From an uncultured Chromatiaceae bacterium (GTDB lineage: Bacteria > Pseudomonadota > Gammaproteobacteria > Enterobacterales > Alteromonadaceae): DNA of 51,511 nucleotides. The DNA lies in NCBI GenBank assembly GCA_937978655.1, contig CALJUX010000059.1:1-51511 (forward strand), written 5' to 3'. The number at the start of each line of letters is the position of its first letter. Positions within the stretch are counted from its first letter, which is position 1. Shown piece by piece: positions 17,121-26,223 of this stretch. The notes beneath the pieces were generated by a model. It searched no databases. It was not told the DNA's origin and saw only the letters and a list, made by a program, of their open reading frames with translations. Position numbers and translations under genes: made by a program.

Positions 17121-19508
17121 ATGAAATTCAGTGAATCCTGGTTACGGGAATGGGTCAATCCGGCGTTATCGACGCAGGAACTGGCCGAACAGATTTCAAT
17201 GGCCGGCCTTGAAGTCGACGGTATTGATGCCATTGCAGGTGTTTTCAGCGGTGTCGTCGTTGGTCATGTGGTTGAATGTGGCCGTCATCCGGAAGCAGAC
17301 AAATTACAGGTGACCAAAGTCGACATCGGTAGCGGTGAGCTGCTGGACATCGTCTGTGGTGCTGCCAACTGCCGGCAGGGCTTAAAAGTTGCGGTGGCAA
17401 CTGTCGGCGCGGTATTGCCGGGCGATTTTAAAATCAAAGCGGCCAAGTTACGCGGTCAGCCGTCGAACGGCATGTTGTGTTCGTTATCCGAGCTTGGCAT
17501 GGCGGAAAGCTCTGAAGGCATTATTGAACTGCCGGCGGATGCGCCACTTGGCAAAAATATCCGCGAATACCTGCAGTTAGATGACAATGCCATTGAAGTA
17601 GACCTCACGCCAAACCGTGCCGATTGTCTCGGTATGCTGGGCCTCGCCCGTGAGGTGGGTGTGCTGAATAAACTGGACGTGACACAACCGGCTATTGCTG
17701 CAGTCACACCGTCTATTGACGAGACGCGCACTATCACGCTGCAGGCGCCAAAAAGCTGTCCACGGTATTTAGGCCGGGTTATTCGTAACATCAACGTCGG
17801 CGCTTTAACACCACTGTGGATGGTGGAAAAATTACGCCGCAGCGGTATTCGTTCTATTGACCCGGTAGTGGATGTCACCAACTACGTGCTGGTGGAACTG
17901 GGTCATCCGATGCATGCCTTTGATTTGGCGAAAATCGACGGCGGTATTGTGGTTCGTCTGGCCAAACCGGAAGAAAAATTGGTGCTGCTGGATGCAAGCG
18001 AAGTCACGCTGAATGCTCAAACTTTAGTGATTGCCGATGAGCAAAAAGCCTTAGCCATGGCCGGTATTTTTGGTGGTCTCAACAGTGGCGTCACCAAAGA
18101 CAGCCGCGACATTTTCCTCGAAAGCGCGTTTTTCGCACCAACAGAGATGGCCGGCCGTGCCCGTCAATATGGCCTGCACACCGACGCCTCACACCGTTAT
18201 GAACGCGGTGTCGACCCAGAACTGCAACGCACCGCGATGGAGCGGGCGACTGCGCTGTTACTGGAGATTGTTGGTGGTGAAGCCGGTCCAATTGTGGAAG
18301 CCAAGTCCGACGAACATCTGCCAACAGCGGCACAAATCACGTTGACGCGGCAGAAGCTCGACCGCATTCTTGGTATTCATATTGACACCGCGACCGTCAG
18401 CGAGATTTTCACCCGGTTAGGTTTTGCCGTGACAGCACAGGCCGACAGCTGGCAAGTCACAGTGCCGACTTATCGCTTTGACATTTCTATCAGCGAAGAC
18501 CTGATTGAAGAAGTAGCGCGGGTTTACGGTTACAACAGCATTCCAAACGTCGCGCCTGTGGCGTCACTGGCGATGCGCGACCACCGTGAAGCCGACATTT
18601 CAGTGCATAGCTTACGCGATTTGCTGGTGGACTGCGGTTATCAGGAAGCCATCACTTATTCCTTCGTTGACCCGAAAGTGCAGCAAGTGCTATTCCCAGC
18701 TGTTGAAGCACTGGTGCTGCCAAATCCAATTTCTGCCGATATGTCGGCGATGCGCTTAAACCTGTGGCCAGGCTTATTACAGGCGGTGCAATACAACCAG
18801 AACCGGCAGCAAAACCGCATCCGGTTGTTTGAATACGGCCTGAAGTTTATCCCGGATGCTAGCGCCGAAGGTGGTGTGCGTCAGGTGCCGGTGATCGGTG
18901 GTATTATCGTGGGTTCTTATGGCAACGAGCACTGGACTATTGCCGAGCGCGCGGTCGATTTCTACGACGTCAAAGGCGACGTGGAAGCACTGCTCAGCAA
19001 AACCTCAGCCACTGATGAATTCAGCTTTGCCAAAGGCGAGCACAGTGCCTTGCATCCGGGCCAGACGGCGGCGCTGTTGCGCAACGGTCAGCAAGTGGGT
19101 TTACTCGGCGCATTGCATCCGGAAGCCGAACGTAAACTGGGTATTAAAGGCAAAGCCTTCCTGTTTGAACTGGAGCTTGCGGCTTTTGGCGACAAGCACA
19201 TTGTTTCTGCACAGGAAATCTCGAAATACCCGGCAAACCGCCGCGATTTGGCAATTGTAGTGAAATCTGATGTGCGTTTTTCAGATATCCTTGCTACTAT
19301 AAGAAAAGTTGGCGGAAATCAACTAGTTGACCTAAAGTTGTTTGACGTATATACAGGTCAGGGCGTGGCAGACGGCATGAAGTCGCTGGCAATTGCTTTG
19401 ACCCTGCAGGACAAGACGCGGACCCTGGAAGATAAAGACATCCAACAAGTGGTGGCTTCCGTGGTGCAGGCCCTTGGAGATGAGTTCAACGCAACGTTGA
19501 GGGATTGA
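17121..19508 (+). CDS. pheT: phenylalanyl-tRNA synthetase beta subunit
   Basis: This 795-residue subunit starts MKFSESWLREWVNPALSTQ. In order it has the OB-fold tRNA-binding domain (residues about 40-150, GHVVECGRHPEADKLQV), the B3/B4 editing domain, the B5 domain (TVPTYRFDISISEDLIEEV), the pseudo-catalytic core and the C-terminal FDX-ACB anticodon-binding domain (EISKYPANRRDLAIVV). It binds and proofreads tRNA-Phe, removing mischarged Tyr. The length equals that of E. coli PheT. The gene lies 14 bp after pheS. Confidence 0.97.
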   Translation: MKFSESWLREWVNPALSTQELAEQISMAGLEVDGIDAIAGVFSGVVVGHVVECGRHPEADKLQVTKVDIGSGELLDIVCGAANCRQGLKVAVATVGAVLPGDFKIKAAKLRGQPSNGMLCSLSELGMAESSEGIIELPADAPLGKNIREYLQLDDNAIEVDLTPNRADCLGMLGLAREVGVLNKLDVTQPAIAAVTPSIDETRTITLQAPKSCPRYLGRVIRNINVGALTPLWMVEKLRRSGIRSIDPVVDVTNYVLVELGHPMHAFDLAKIDGGIVVRLAKPEEKLVLLDASEVTLNAQTLVIADEQKALAMAGIFGGLNSGVTKDSRDIFLESAFFAPTEMAGRARQYGLHTDASHRYERGVDPELQRTAMERATALLLEIVGGEAGPIVEAKSDEHLPTAAQITLTRQKLDRILGIHIDTATVSEIFTRLGFAVTAQADSWQVTVPTYRFDISISEDLIEEVARVYGYNSIPNVAPVASLAMRDHREADISVHSLRDLLVDCGYQEAITYSFVDPKVQQVLFPAVEALVLPNPISADMSAMRLNLWPGLLQAVQYNQNRQQNRIRLFEYGLKFIPDASAEGGVRQVPVIGGIIVGSYGNEHWTIAERAVDFYDVKGDVEALLSKTSATDEFSFAKGEHSALHPGQTAALLRNGQQVGLLGALHPEAERKLGIKGKAFLFELELAAFGDKHIVSAQEISKYPANRRDLAIVVKSDVRFSDILATIRKVGGNQLVDLKLFDVYTGQGVADGMKSLAIALTLQDKTRTLEDKDIQQVVASVVQALGDEFNATLRD

Positions 19509-19510
19509 GA

Positions 19511-19807
19511 ATGGCGCTTACCAAAGCCGATTTAGCAGAACGTTTATTTACTAAGTTTGGCATCAGCAAACGCGACGCCAAAATGATAGTAGAGGCATTT
19601 TTTGAAGAGATCCGTCTCGCCCTTGAAACCGGCGATCAGGTCAAACTGTCAGGCTTTGGTAACTTTGACCTGCGGGTGAAAAATCAGCGGCCGGGTCGTA
19701 ACCCGAAAACTGGTGAAGACATTCCAATCTCAGCCCGTTGTGTGGTGACTTTCCGTCCGGGGCAGAAATTAAAAAGCCGGGTTGAAGTTGGTACTGCCAA
19801 AAAATAA
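19511..19807 (+). CDS. ihfA: integration host factor alpha subunit
   Basis: This 98-residue HU-family protein begins MALTKADLAERLFTKFG. It carries the beta-arm sequence NQRPGRNPKTGEDIPI, with the Pro that intercalates into DNA, and the RVVTFRPGQKLKSRVE-like end (here CVVTFRPGQ). As a heterodimer with IhfB it sharply bends DNA at specific sites. The ATG at 19511 lies two bases after the pheT stop and matches E. coli IhfA; an in-frame TTG six bases earlier is rejected. A strong terminator follows. Confidence 0.97.
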   Translation: MALTKADLAERLFTKFGISKRDAKMIVEAFFEEIRLALETGDQVKLSGFGNFDLRVKNQRPGRNPKTGEDIPISARCVVTFRPGQKLKSRVEVGTAKK

Positions 19808-19826
19808 CGGCGAAACCTGACAAGAG

Positions 19827-19861
19827 AAAGCGCAATGGCGATGCCAATGCGCTTTTTTTTT
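19827..19861 (+). terminator. rho-independent terminator of pheST-ihfA
   Basis: AAAGCGCA and TGCGCTTT form the outer stem and TGGC/GCCA the inner stem, separated by an A-A mismatch, with a three-base loop. A run of nine T follows. It begins 20 bp after ihfA. Confidence 0.92.
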
Positions 19862-19940
19862 GCCGGAAAACTGGCACTCAAGCCAATGAATTGCATAAAT
19901 ATTTCATGCGCCACTGATCCAACAACCCGGCAGGATTGTA

Positions 19941-20915
19941 ATGAACCCATCATCCGAATTGCTCCATGTGACTATGAAACTGAAAATTGGCATCAGTGCC
20001 TGTGTACTTGGCCAGAAAGTCCGCTTTGACGGTGGCCATAAACAATCTGAATTTTGTACTGCAACGCTATTACCTTTTGCCGATTTTGTGCCGTTTTGCC
20101 CGGAGCAGGCACTGGGCATGGGCGTGCCGCGCCCGGCGATCCGGCTGATGAAAAATGCCGCCGAGCAAATTCGCCTGGTCAATAACAAAGACGCCAGCAT
20201 TGACCATACCGACGCCATGCAGGAGCTTTGCGCGGAGCGATTGCCGCAAATGGCCGATTTTTGCGGTTATATTGTTTGCGCCAAATCACCCAGCTGTGGC
20301 ATGGAGCGCGTGCGTTTGGTCGATGAAAAAGGCGCACAGCTTGGCAAAGTTGCAGTGGGGCTTTTTACCCGCGAACTGATGCAGCGTTACCCCTGGTTAC
20401 CGGTGGAAGAAGACGGCCGTTTGCTCGATGCCGGCATCCGCGAAAGTTTTGTCACACGGATCTATGCACTGTCGCACTGGCAGCAGCTGATGACGGACGG
20501 TTTTAGCATCGGCAAGCTGGTGAAATATCACAGCCAGTATAAGTTTGTGTTGCTGGCCCATCATCCGGTGGCTTATCGCGAATTAGGCCGCTTGGTGGCG
20601 CAGGGCAAACTATTTGCGCCGGAAGAACTGGCAAACCGCTATCTGATTGCAATGCAGCAGGCGCTGGCACAACCAACCACGCGAAAAAATCACGCCAATG
20701 TGTTGATGCACCTGCAGGGCTTTTTCAAAAAAGTGTTGTCCAGTGATGCCAAGGCCGAACTGCTGCAGCTTATTCATCAATACCGGCTCGGGCACATTCC
20801 GCTTTTGGCGCCACTGACGTTATTAAAACATCATCTGCGATTAAATCCGGACGATTATGTCGCTTGTCAGCGTTATTTACAGCCGTTCCCGACTGAACTT
20901 GGAGTGCGGATGTGA
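19941..20915 (+). CDS. DUF523-DUF1722 fusion protein (YbgA-like)
   Basis: This 324-residue protein has two parts. Residues about 10-160 are DUF523, with ISACVLGQKVRFDGGHK, FVPFCPEQALGMGVPRPAIRL and CAKSPSCGMERVR; the conserved Cys residues suggest a metal or cluster site. Residues about 200-315 are DUF1722 (YbgA), with KLVKYHSQYKFVLLAHHP and YRELGRLVAQ. The function is unknown; the family is repeatedly found next to phrB, as here. AGGA lies upstream of the ATG at 19941. Its stop overlaps the GTG start of phrB, so the two are coupled. Confidence 0.9.
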   Translation: MNPSSELLHVTMKLKIGISACVLGQKVRFDGGHKQSEFCTATLLPFADFVPFCPEQALGMGVPRPAIRLMKNAAEQIRLVNNKDASIDHTDAMQELCAERLPQMADFCGYIVCAKSPSCGMERVRLVDEKGAQLGKVAVGLFTRELMQRYPWLPVEEDGRLLDAGIRESFVTRIYALSHWQQLMTDGFSIGKLVKYHSQYKFVLLAHHPVAYRELGRLVAQGKLFAPEELANRYLIAMQQALAQPTTRKNHANVLMHLQGFFKKVLSSDAKAELLQLIHQYRLGHIPLLAPLTLLKHHLRLNPDDYVACQRYLQPFPTELGVRM

Positions 20916-22375
20916 GCGCTTTTCAGCTGGTTTGGCTGCGCAACGACCTGCGCCACTTTGATAACGCAGCGCTTTTTGCCGCGGCAGAAACCGGATTGCC
21001 GGTGGTGGCGGTTTTTATCGCCACGCCACAGACCTGGCAGCAACACGACATGGCGCCGATCAAGCAGGATTTGATCCGCCGCCGGGTACTGGCGCTCAAA
21101 AATGAGCTGGCGGCAGTTGGCATTCCGCTTATCGCCCTAGAGGCACAACGCTACAGCGATTGCGCTGGCATTTTGCAGAAACTCGCAGAACAAGGGGCCG
21201 CTGGGCTTTATGCCCAAACCGAGTACGAGCTGCGTGAGCAGGCGCGTGACCAGGCCGTCACTGCGGCCATGAATGCTATCGGCCTGCCTTGTTTCTGGTA
21301 TGACAGCCAATGTCTGATGCCGCCGGGTTCTGTGCGAAGTAAAACCGGTGATATTTATAAAGTTTTTACCCCATTTAAGAAAACCTGGCTGGCGCAGCTG
21401 CAGCAAAAAGGTGTGCGGGTGCTGGGTAAGCCTGTGGTGCAAAGCCGCATTCAGCTGGATGACAGTGACTTTACTCCGATGCGTCCGGGCGACAACAGCT
21501 CAGCAGTCTGGCCGGTCGCTGAACAGCAAGTGCTGGATTTACTGCGCAGTTTTTGCCGCGAGCGGGTGCAGGATTACCAGCAGGCCCGTGATTTCCCGGC
21601 GATAAACGGCACTTCGACCTTGTCACCCTATTTTGCCATTGGCGTCGTCTCGGCGCAGCAGGCGGTGGCGCGGTTACAGGCGGAGGCCAACACCACGATG
21701 TGGCAGGACAGTAGCGGTGCTGCGGTCTGGTTGTCCGAACTTATCTGGCGGGAATTTTATAAGCACATTCTGGTCGCCTATCCGCAGCTGATTAAACACC
21801 GGGCTTTTCAGGCGGACACTGAGGCTATTGTCTGGGGCAATAACGAGGCCTGGTTTGCTGCTTGGTGTGAAGGCCGCACCGGTTATCCGATAGTCGACGC
21901 GGCGATGCGTCAACTCAATCAAACCGGCTGGATGCACAACCGGTTGCGGATGATCACGGCGAGTTTCCTGGTGAAGGACTTACAAATCGACTGGCGCTGG
22001 GGCGAGCGTTATTTTATGTCGAAGCTGATTGACGGCGAGTTCGCCGCCAACAACGGTGGCTGGCAGTGGGCGGCGTCAACCGGCACAGACGCCGCGCCAT
22101 ATTTCCGTATTTTTAATCCGGTGACACAAAGTGAAAAGTTCGACCCAAAAGGCATTTTTCTGCAAAAGTATTTGCCGGAACTGACCGGGCTTAGCAGCAA
22201 ACAACTGCATTGGCCGCACCCGCTGCCGATGTCGGTGCAGTATTTCCGGCCTGTGGTTGATCATGCCAAGGCCCGGCTGCGTACCTTAGCTATGTTCAAA
22301 GCTGCGCGCGGTGAATCAGCAGATGTTACTGATGAAGCCACCCAGCTGGCACTTGGCACTTCGGACGGACTTTAG
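20912..22375 (+). CDS. phrB: deoxyribodipyrimidine photolyase (class I CPD)
   Basis: This 487-residue photolyase starts from GTG in LVWLRNDLRHFDNAALFAA, the N-terminal alpha/beta antenna domain. The C-terminal FAD domain holds VWLSELIWREFYKHIL, RTGYPIVDAAMRQLNQTGWMHNRLRM and GGWQWAASTGTDAAPYFRIFNP, which contain FAD and lesion contacts plus the electron-transfer Trp. It repairs cyclobutane pyrimidine dimers with blue light. It is coupled to the upstream ybgA-like gene and followed after 2 bp by the SnoaL-like gene, so all three are probably one transcript. Confidence 0.97.
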   Translation: MSAFQLVWLRNDLRHFDNAALFAAAETGLPVVAVFIATPQTWQQHDMAPIKQDLIRRRVLALKNELAAVGIPLIALEAQRYSDCAGILQKLAEQGAAGLYAQTEYELREQARDQAVTAAMNAIGLPCFWYDSQCLMPPGSVRSKTGDIYKVFTPFKKTWLAQLQQKGVRVLGKPVVQSRIQLDDSDFTPMRPGDNSSAVWPVAEQQVLDLLRSFCRERVQDYQQARDFPAINGTSTLSPYFAIGVVSAQQAVARLQAEANTTMWQDSSGAAVWLSELIWREFYKHILVAYPQLIKHRAFQADTEAIVWGNNEAWFAAWCEGRTGYPIVDAAMRQLNQTGWMHNRLRMITASFLVKDLQIDWRWGERYFMSKLIDGEFAANNGGWQWAASTGTDAAPYFRIFNPVTQSEKFDPKGIFLQKYLPELTGLSSKQLHWPHPLPMSVQYFRPVVDHAKARLRTLAMFKAARGESADVTDEATQLALGTSDGL

Positions 22376-22377
22376 CA

Positions 22378-22851
22378 ATGCAGACGGCATCATCAAGTAT
22401 TCAACAGTCTCAGCCCGACGCTTTACAGCGGCTGGAGCGGTTTGTTGAGTTTTATAACCAACTGAATTTCTCAAACCTCGACACCTTAAGAGAGTTGTAT
22501 GCCGACCAGGTCGAGTTTATCGATCCTGTGCATCAGATCCTCGGTCTTGCGGCATTGGAACAGTATTTTGCGCACGCCTATCAAAATCTGCAGCAATGCG
22601 AATTTGAAATGGGTGCGCATGGCGTCGGGCCACATTGGGGTTTTGTCAGCTGGCAGATGCGTTTTTGCCATCCGGCTATTAATGCCGGCGCGCTGATCGT
22701 CGTCGACGGCAGCACCGAGCTGACTTACAACGAGGCAGGCAAAATTATCCGGCATCGGGATTATTATGATTTAACGCAAATGGTCTATCAGCATTTGCCG
22801 GTCATTGGCTGGCTGACTGGCAAAGTCCGCAACCGGATGGCCCAAGGCTGA
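22378..22851 (+). CDS. SnoaL/NTF2-like domain protein
   Basis: This 157-residue protein has the NTF2 cone-fold pattern: LERFVEFYNQLNFSNLDTLRELYADQVEF near the start, then FIDPVHQILGLAALEQYFAHAY, a beta-rich middle (VSWQMRFCH) and STELTYNEAGKIIRHRDYYD at the end. No signal peptide is present. Members bind or isomerise small hydrophobic ligands, and this subgroup travels with photolyase and the FAD/DUF1365/Cfa genes. It starts 2 bp after phrB, so it is in that operon. The exact role is unknown. Confidence 0.82.
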   Translation: MQTASSSIQQSQPDALQRLERFVEFYNQLNFSNLDTLRELYADQVEFIDPVHQILGLAALEQYFAHAYQNLQQCEFEMGAHGVGPHWGFVSWQMRFCHPAINAGALIVVDGSTELTYNEAGKIIRHRDYYDLTQMVYQHLPVIGWLTGKVRNRMAQG

Positions 22852-22908
22852 ATGCAAGCCAGCTGCTGATTTCAGACAAATTTCACCGACTTTTCAAGGA
22901 ACATCTAC

Positions 22909-24162
22909 ATGCGTATTGCAGTCATTGGCGGTGGCATCGCCGGCATGATGAGCTGGTATTTATTAAGACAGCAACATCAGGTCACGTTATTTGAGGCCGG
23001 CGCCTATTTAGGTGGTCACACCGCCACAGTGGATGTGACGGTGGCCGGTCGAGAGTATGCGGTCGATACCGGTTTTATTGTGTTTAACAACTGGACTTAT
23101 CCGCTGTTTAACCGCTTTATCGCTGAGCTGAATGTGCCGTTTCAGCATACGACGATGAGTTTTGCTGTCACCGACCGGGCGGCCGATTTTGAATACAATG
23201 GCAACAATCTGTGGAGTTTGTTTGCGCAAAAACGCAATCTGCTGCGGCCGTCGTTCTGGCGGATGCTGCGCGACATCGTGCGGTTTAATCAAATCGCCAA
23301 GCAGGCGGTGGCGGATAACAGCACCGATTTAGATTTACCGATCGACGCGTTTTTGCAAAAACATCAGCTTGGCGATGACATGCGCGACAAATATCTGTTG
23401 CCGATGGGTGCAGCCATTTGGTCGGCAGGCCTCACCGCGATGCCGGATTTTCCACTGCGGTTCTTTCTGCAATTTTGCAATAACCACGGCTTGCTGAATA
23501 TCAACGACCGGCCACAATGGGCCGTGATCAAAGGCGGCTCACGCGAGTATGTCAAAGCGATGCTGGCCAAATGTGGCAGCGATGGCATCCGGCTGAATAG
23601 CCCGGTGGCGCAGGTGCGCCGTTTTCCTGATTCCGTTGAAATAGCGCTGGCCGATGGTAGTACTGAACAGTTTGATCAGGTGGTGTTTGCCTGTCACAGC
23701 GATCAGGCGCTGAAGATGCTGGCTGATGCAACACCGGCTGAACAGCAGGTATTAGGCGGTATTGCTTATCAGGACAACGATGTGGTGCTCCATACCGACA
23801 TCCGGCTGTTACCCAAACGCAAAGCGGCCTGGGCGGCCTGGAATTATCTGTTAGGGGCGGATGCATCCGCGCGTGCCACGCTCAGTTACAACATGAATAT
23901 GCTGCAGGGTATCAACAGCGACTGCACTTTTGTCGTGAGCCTCAATGCCAACAACCGCATCGCGCCGGAACAAGTGCTGCGGCGCTTCACTTATGCCCAT
24001 CCGGTCTATAACCAAAGCACGATGCGCTCGCAGGCGCGGCGCAGCGAAATTAACGGTCAGAACCGCAGTTATTTCTGCGGCGCTTATTGGTATAACGGTT
24101 TTCACGAAGATGGCGTGCGCAGCGCCGTGGACGTCGCTGCTATGCTCGGAGTGCCGTTTTAA
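22909..24162 (+). CDS. FAD-dependent amine-oxidase-like oxidoreductase (lipid-modification cluster)
   Basis: This 417-residue flavoprotein begins MRIAVIGGGIAGMMSWYLL, the Rossmann GxGxxG dinucleotide motif. It has an FAD-ribose acidic residue at the end of strand two (VTLFEAGAYLGGHT) and AVDTGFIVFNNWTYPLFNRF. The C-terminus CGAYWYNGFHEDGVRSAVDVAAML is the FAD-binding tail of this subfamily. Related proteins sit beside Cfa-like enzymes in light or singlet-oxygen regulons and may desaturate or oxidise modified fatty acyl chains. Its stop and the DUF1365 start share one base (TAATG). Confidence 0.88.
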   Translation: MRIAVIGGGIAGMMSWYLLRQQHQVTLFEAGAYLGGHTATVDVTVAGREYAVDTGFIVFNNWTYPLFNRFIAELNVPFQHTTMSFAVTDRAADFEYNGNNLWSLFAQKRNLLRPSFWRMLRDIVRFNQIAKQAVADNSTDLDLPIDAFLQKHQLGDDMRDKYLLPMGAAIWSAGLTAMPDFPLRFFLQFCNNHGLLNINDRPQWAVIKGGSREYVKAMLAKCGSDGIRLNSPVAQVRRFPDSVEIALADGSTEQFDQVVFACHSDQALKMLADATPAEQQVLGGIAYQDNDVVLHTDIRLLPKRKAAWAAWNYLLGADASARATLSYNMNMLQGINSDCTFVVSLNANNRIAPEQVLRRFTYAHPVYNQSTMRSQARRSEINGQNRSYFCGAYWYNGFHEDGVRSAVDVAAMLGVPF

Positions 24163-24920
24163 TGGCAGCCCATGCCATTTATCGCGGCCGGGTGGGGCAT
24201 CAGCGCCTCAAACCCAAACCGCATGGGCTGCAGTATGATATCCAGTACTTCTGGCTGGACCTGGGCGCGCTGGCTGAGCTGCCGGCGCAAATCCAGCGTG
24301 AATCTTTTGGTGCTTTTTCTCTGCGCCGTCGCGATTATTTTAAAGGCTGCGCTGCCGTTGCCGGCATTGCTGATTTGGCCGAAGCTGCACGTGCACGCGC
24401 CGCGCAGCTGGGCGCAGATGTCAGCGGCATTGATCAGGTGTTTCTGTTGACGCCACTGGCTAACTGGGGTGTCTATTTCAGCCCGCTGACGCAGTATTAT
24501 TTGTATCAGCAGGGGCAGCCGCGTTACCTCTTGGCTGAAGTCAGCAATACGCCGTGGAATGAACGGCATCATTACCTGGTACCGCTGATGGCTGAAGGCG
24601 TGACGGAATTCAGCCATGCGAAAAATTTTCATGTCTCGCCGTTTAACCCGTTAGATATGCAATATCACTGGCGTATCGAAGCGCCTGCAGCGCAATTTAA
24701 TCTGCTGTTGCAGAACAGCCGGCAAGGCGAAAAAGTGTTTTCCGCCTGGTTTCGTCTGCAGCGCGATCCGCTGAGTGCGAAAAGCATCCGCCAGATGTTG
24801 ATCCGCCAGCCCTGGCAAAACGTACAAGTTGTTATACGCATTTATTGGCAGGCGCTTAAGTTGTTAGTTAAAGGCCTGCCATTTTATTCTCATCAAAAGC
24901 CAAAGGATCAATCGGTATGA
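24162..24920 (+). CDS. DUF1365 family protein
   Basis: This 252-residue protein has the DUF1365 N-terminal signature AIYRGRVGHQRLKPKPHGLQY with YFWLDLGALAEL. Also present are VFLLTPLANWGVYFSPLTQYYLY and EVSNTPWNERHHYLVP, and a C-terminal basic, hydrophobic segment possibly contacting membrane (VVIRIYWQALKLLVKGLPFY). The biochemical role is unknown. It almost always lies between an FAD oxidoreductase and a Cfa-like gene, as here. It overlaps the next gene by 4 bp. Confidence 0.9.
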   Translation: MAAHAIYRGRVGHQRLKPKPHGLQYDIQYFWLDLGALAELPAQIQRESFGAFSLRRRDYFKGCAAVAGIADLAEAARARAAQLGADVSGIDQVFLLTPLANWGVYFSPLTQYYLYQQGQPRYLLAEVSNTPWNERHHYLVPLMAEGVTEFSHAKNFHVSPFNPLDMQYHWRIEAPAAQFNLLLQNSRQGEKVFSAWFRLQRDPLSAKSIRQMLIRQPWQNVQVVIRIYWQALKLLVKGLPFYSHQKPKDQSV

Positions 24921-26161
24921 CAGTAGCGCTCAGTCAGTCAGGTCATTACGCAGAGCCCGGTTTGCTGGACCGGATTTGCCGTCGTCTGGTACAAGGCTAC
25001 CTTGCTGGCCTGCAACAGGGGTGTATTGAGCTGGTTGACCATAAAGACGAGCTGATCCTCGGCGATGCTCATGCTGACTTGCGGGTGCGGCTGGAAGTGC
25101 GTGACCCGCGCTTTTACCAGAAGCTGGTGCTGGAAGGTTCGGTCGGTGCCGGTGAGGCCTATATGGACGGCTGGTGGCATACCGACCAGCTGACCGCATT
25201 AGTGCGCATTTTTGCCCGCAATATGGCGCTGCTGGATTCACTGGAAAGCGCCTGGGCGCGTTTAAGTAAGCCGGCATTGAAGTTATTAGACTGGAAAAAC
25301 CGCAATACGCTGGGCCAGTCGCGCAAAAACATTGCTGCGCATTATGATTTAGGCAACCCGTTATATCGGTTGTTTCTGGACGACAGCATGATGTATTCCA
25401 GCGCCGTCTATCCGGCGCCAGACAGCACGCTGGAGCAGGCGCAGCAGCATAAATTGCATTTACTTTGTGAAAAACTGCAGCTAAAACCCGGTGACCATCT
25501 GCTGGAAATTGGCACCGGCTGGGGCAGTCTGGCGATTTATGCGGCGACCCACTATGGCTGTCGAGTCACCACCACCACCATTTCCCGGGAACAATATGAC
25601 TACGCGGCTGAGCGGATTGCCGCTGCGGGCCTCACCGAACAAATTACGCTGTTGTTTGAAGACTACCGCTTACTGAGCGGTCAATACGACAAGCTGGTGT
25701 CGGTGGAAATGATTGAAGCGGTTGGTAAAGTGTATCTCGACAGCTATTTTGCCAAATGCAGCAGTTTGCTCAAACCGGATGGTCTGATGGTGTTGCAGGC
25801 CATTACTATTGCTGACCAGCGCTTTGAGCACTACAGCAAAGAAGTGGATTTTATTCAGAAATTTATTTTCCCCGGTGGTTTTTTGCCGTCTGTAACCAAA
25901 ATGGCCAGTGCGGCTTGTAATCACACAGACTTGGTGATCCGTCAGCTCAGTGATATTGGCCTCGACTATGCCCGCACGCTGGCTGACTGGTTTGAACGCT
26001 TTGAGCAGCAAAAAGAGCAGGTGCTGGCCCTTGGCTACGATCAACGTTTTATCCGGATGTGGCAATTCTATTTATGTTACTGCGAGGGTGGTTTTTTGGA
26101 ACGCGCCACCAGCACCGTACATCTGGTACTGGCCAAACCTGGGTTTAAACAGCCGGTCTGA
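24917..26161 (+). CDS. Cfa-like SAM-dependent fatty-acyl methyltransferase
   Basis: This 414-residue protein has the Cfa layout: an N-terminal lipid-binding domain (residues 1-130), then a Rossmann methyltransferase domain with NIAAHYDLGNPLYRLFLDDSMMYSS, LLEIGTGWGSLAIYAA (SAM binding) and QKFIFPGGFLPS. Against E. coli Cfa (alignment from memory) the bicarbonate-site residues Cys139, His266 and Tyr317 are replaced by Ser162, Gln294 and Phe359, while the Glu is kept (Glu267). It may therefore methylate unsaturated acyl chains without closing a cyclopropane ring. It ends the FAD-DUF1365-Cfa operon. Confidence 0.88.
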   Translation: MTVALSQSGHYAEPGLLDRICRRLVQGYLAGLQQGCIELVDHKDELILGDAHADLRVRLEVRDPRFYQKLVLEGSVGAGEAYMDGWWHTDQLTALVRIFARNMALLDSLESAWARLSKPALKLLDWKNRNTLGQSRKNIAAHYDLGNPLYRLFLDDSMMYSSAVYPAPDSTLEQAQQHKLHLLCEKLQLKPGDHLLEIGTGWGSLAIYAATHYGCRVTTTTISREQYDYAAERIAAAGLTEQITLLFEDYRLLSGQYDKLVSVEMIEAVGKVYLDSYFAKCSSLLKPDGLMVLQAITIADQRFEHYSKEVDFIQKFIFPGGFLPSVTKMASAACNHTDLVIRQLSDIGLDYARTLADWFERFEQQKEQVLALGYDQRFIRMWQFYLCYCEGGFLERATSTVHLVLAKPGFKQPV

Positions 26162-26175
26162 TGATTTACTAAAAA

Positions 26176-26219
26176 TCTGACATTGTGTTATAACTTTCAA
26201 AAAGTTAACGGAAGTCAGA
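26176..26219 (+). repeat. nested inverted repeats in the leader of the GGDEF-EAL gene
   Basis: TCTGAC (26176-26181) pairs with GTCAGA (26214-26219). Inside it AACTTT (26192-26197) pairs with AAAGTT (26201-26206) around a CAA loop. This structure fills most of the 62-bp gap between the Cfa-like gene and the next start. It could be a weak terminator, an operator or a leader hairpin. Confidence 0.35.
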
Positions 26220-26223
26220 CTGC

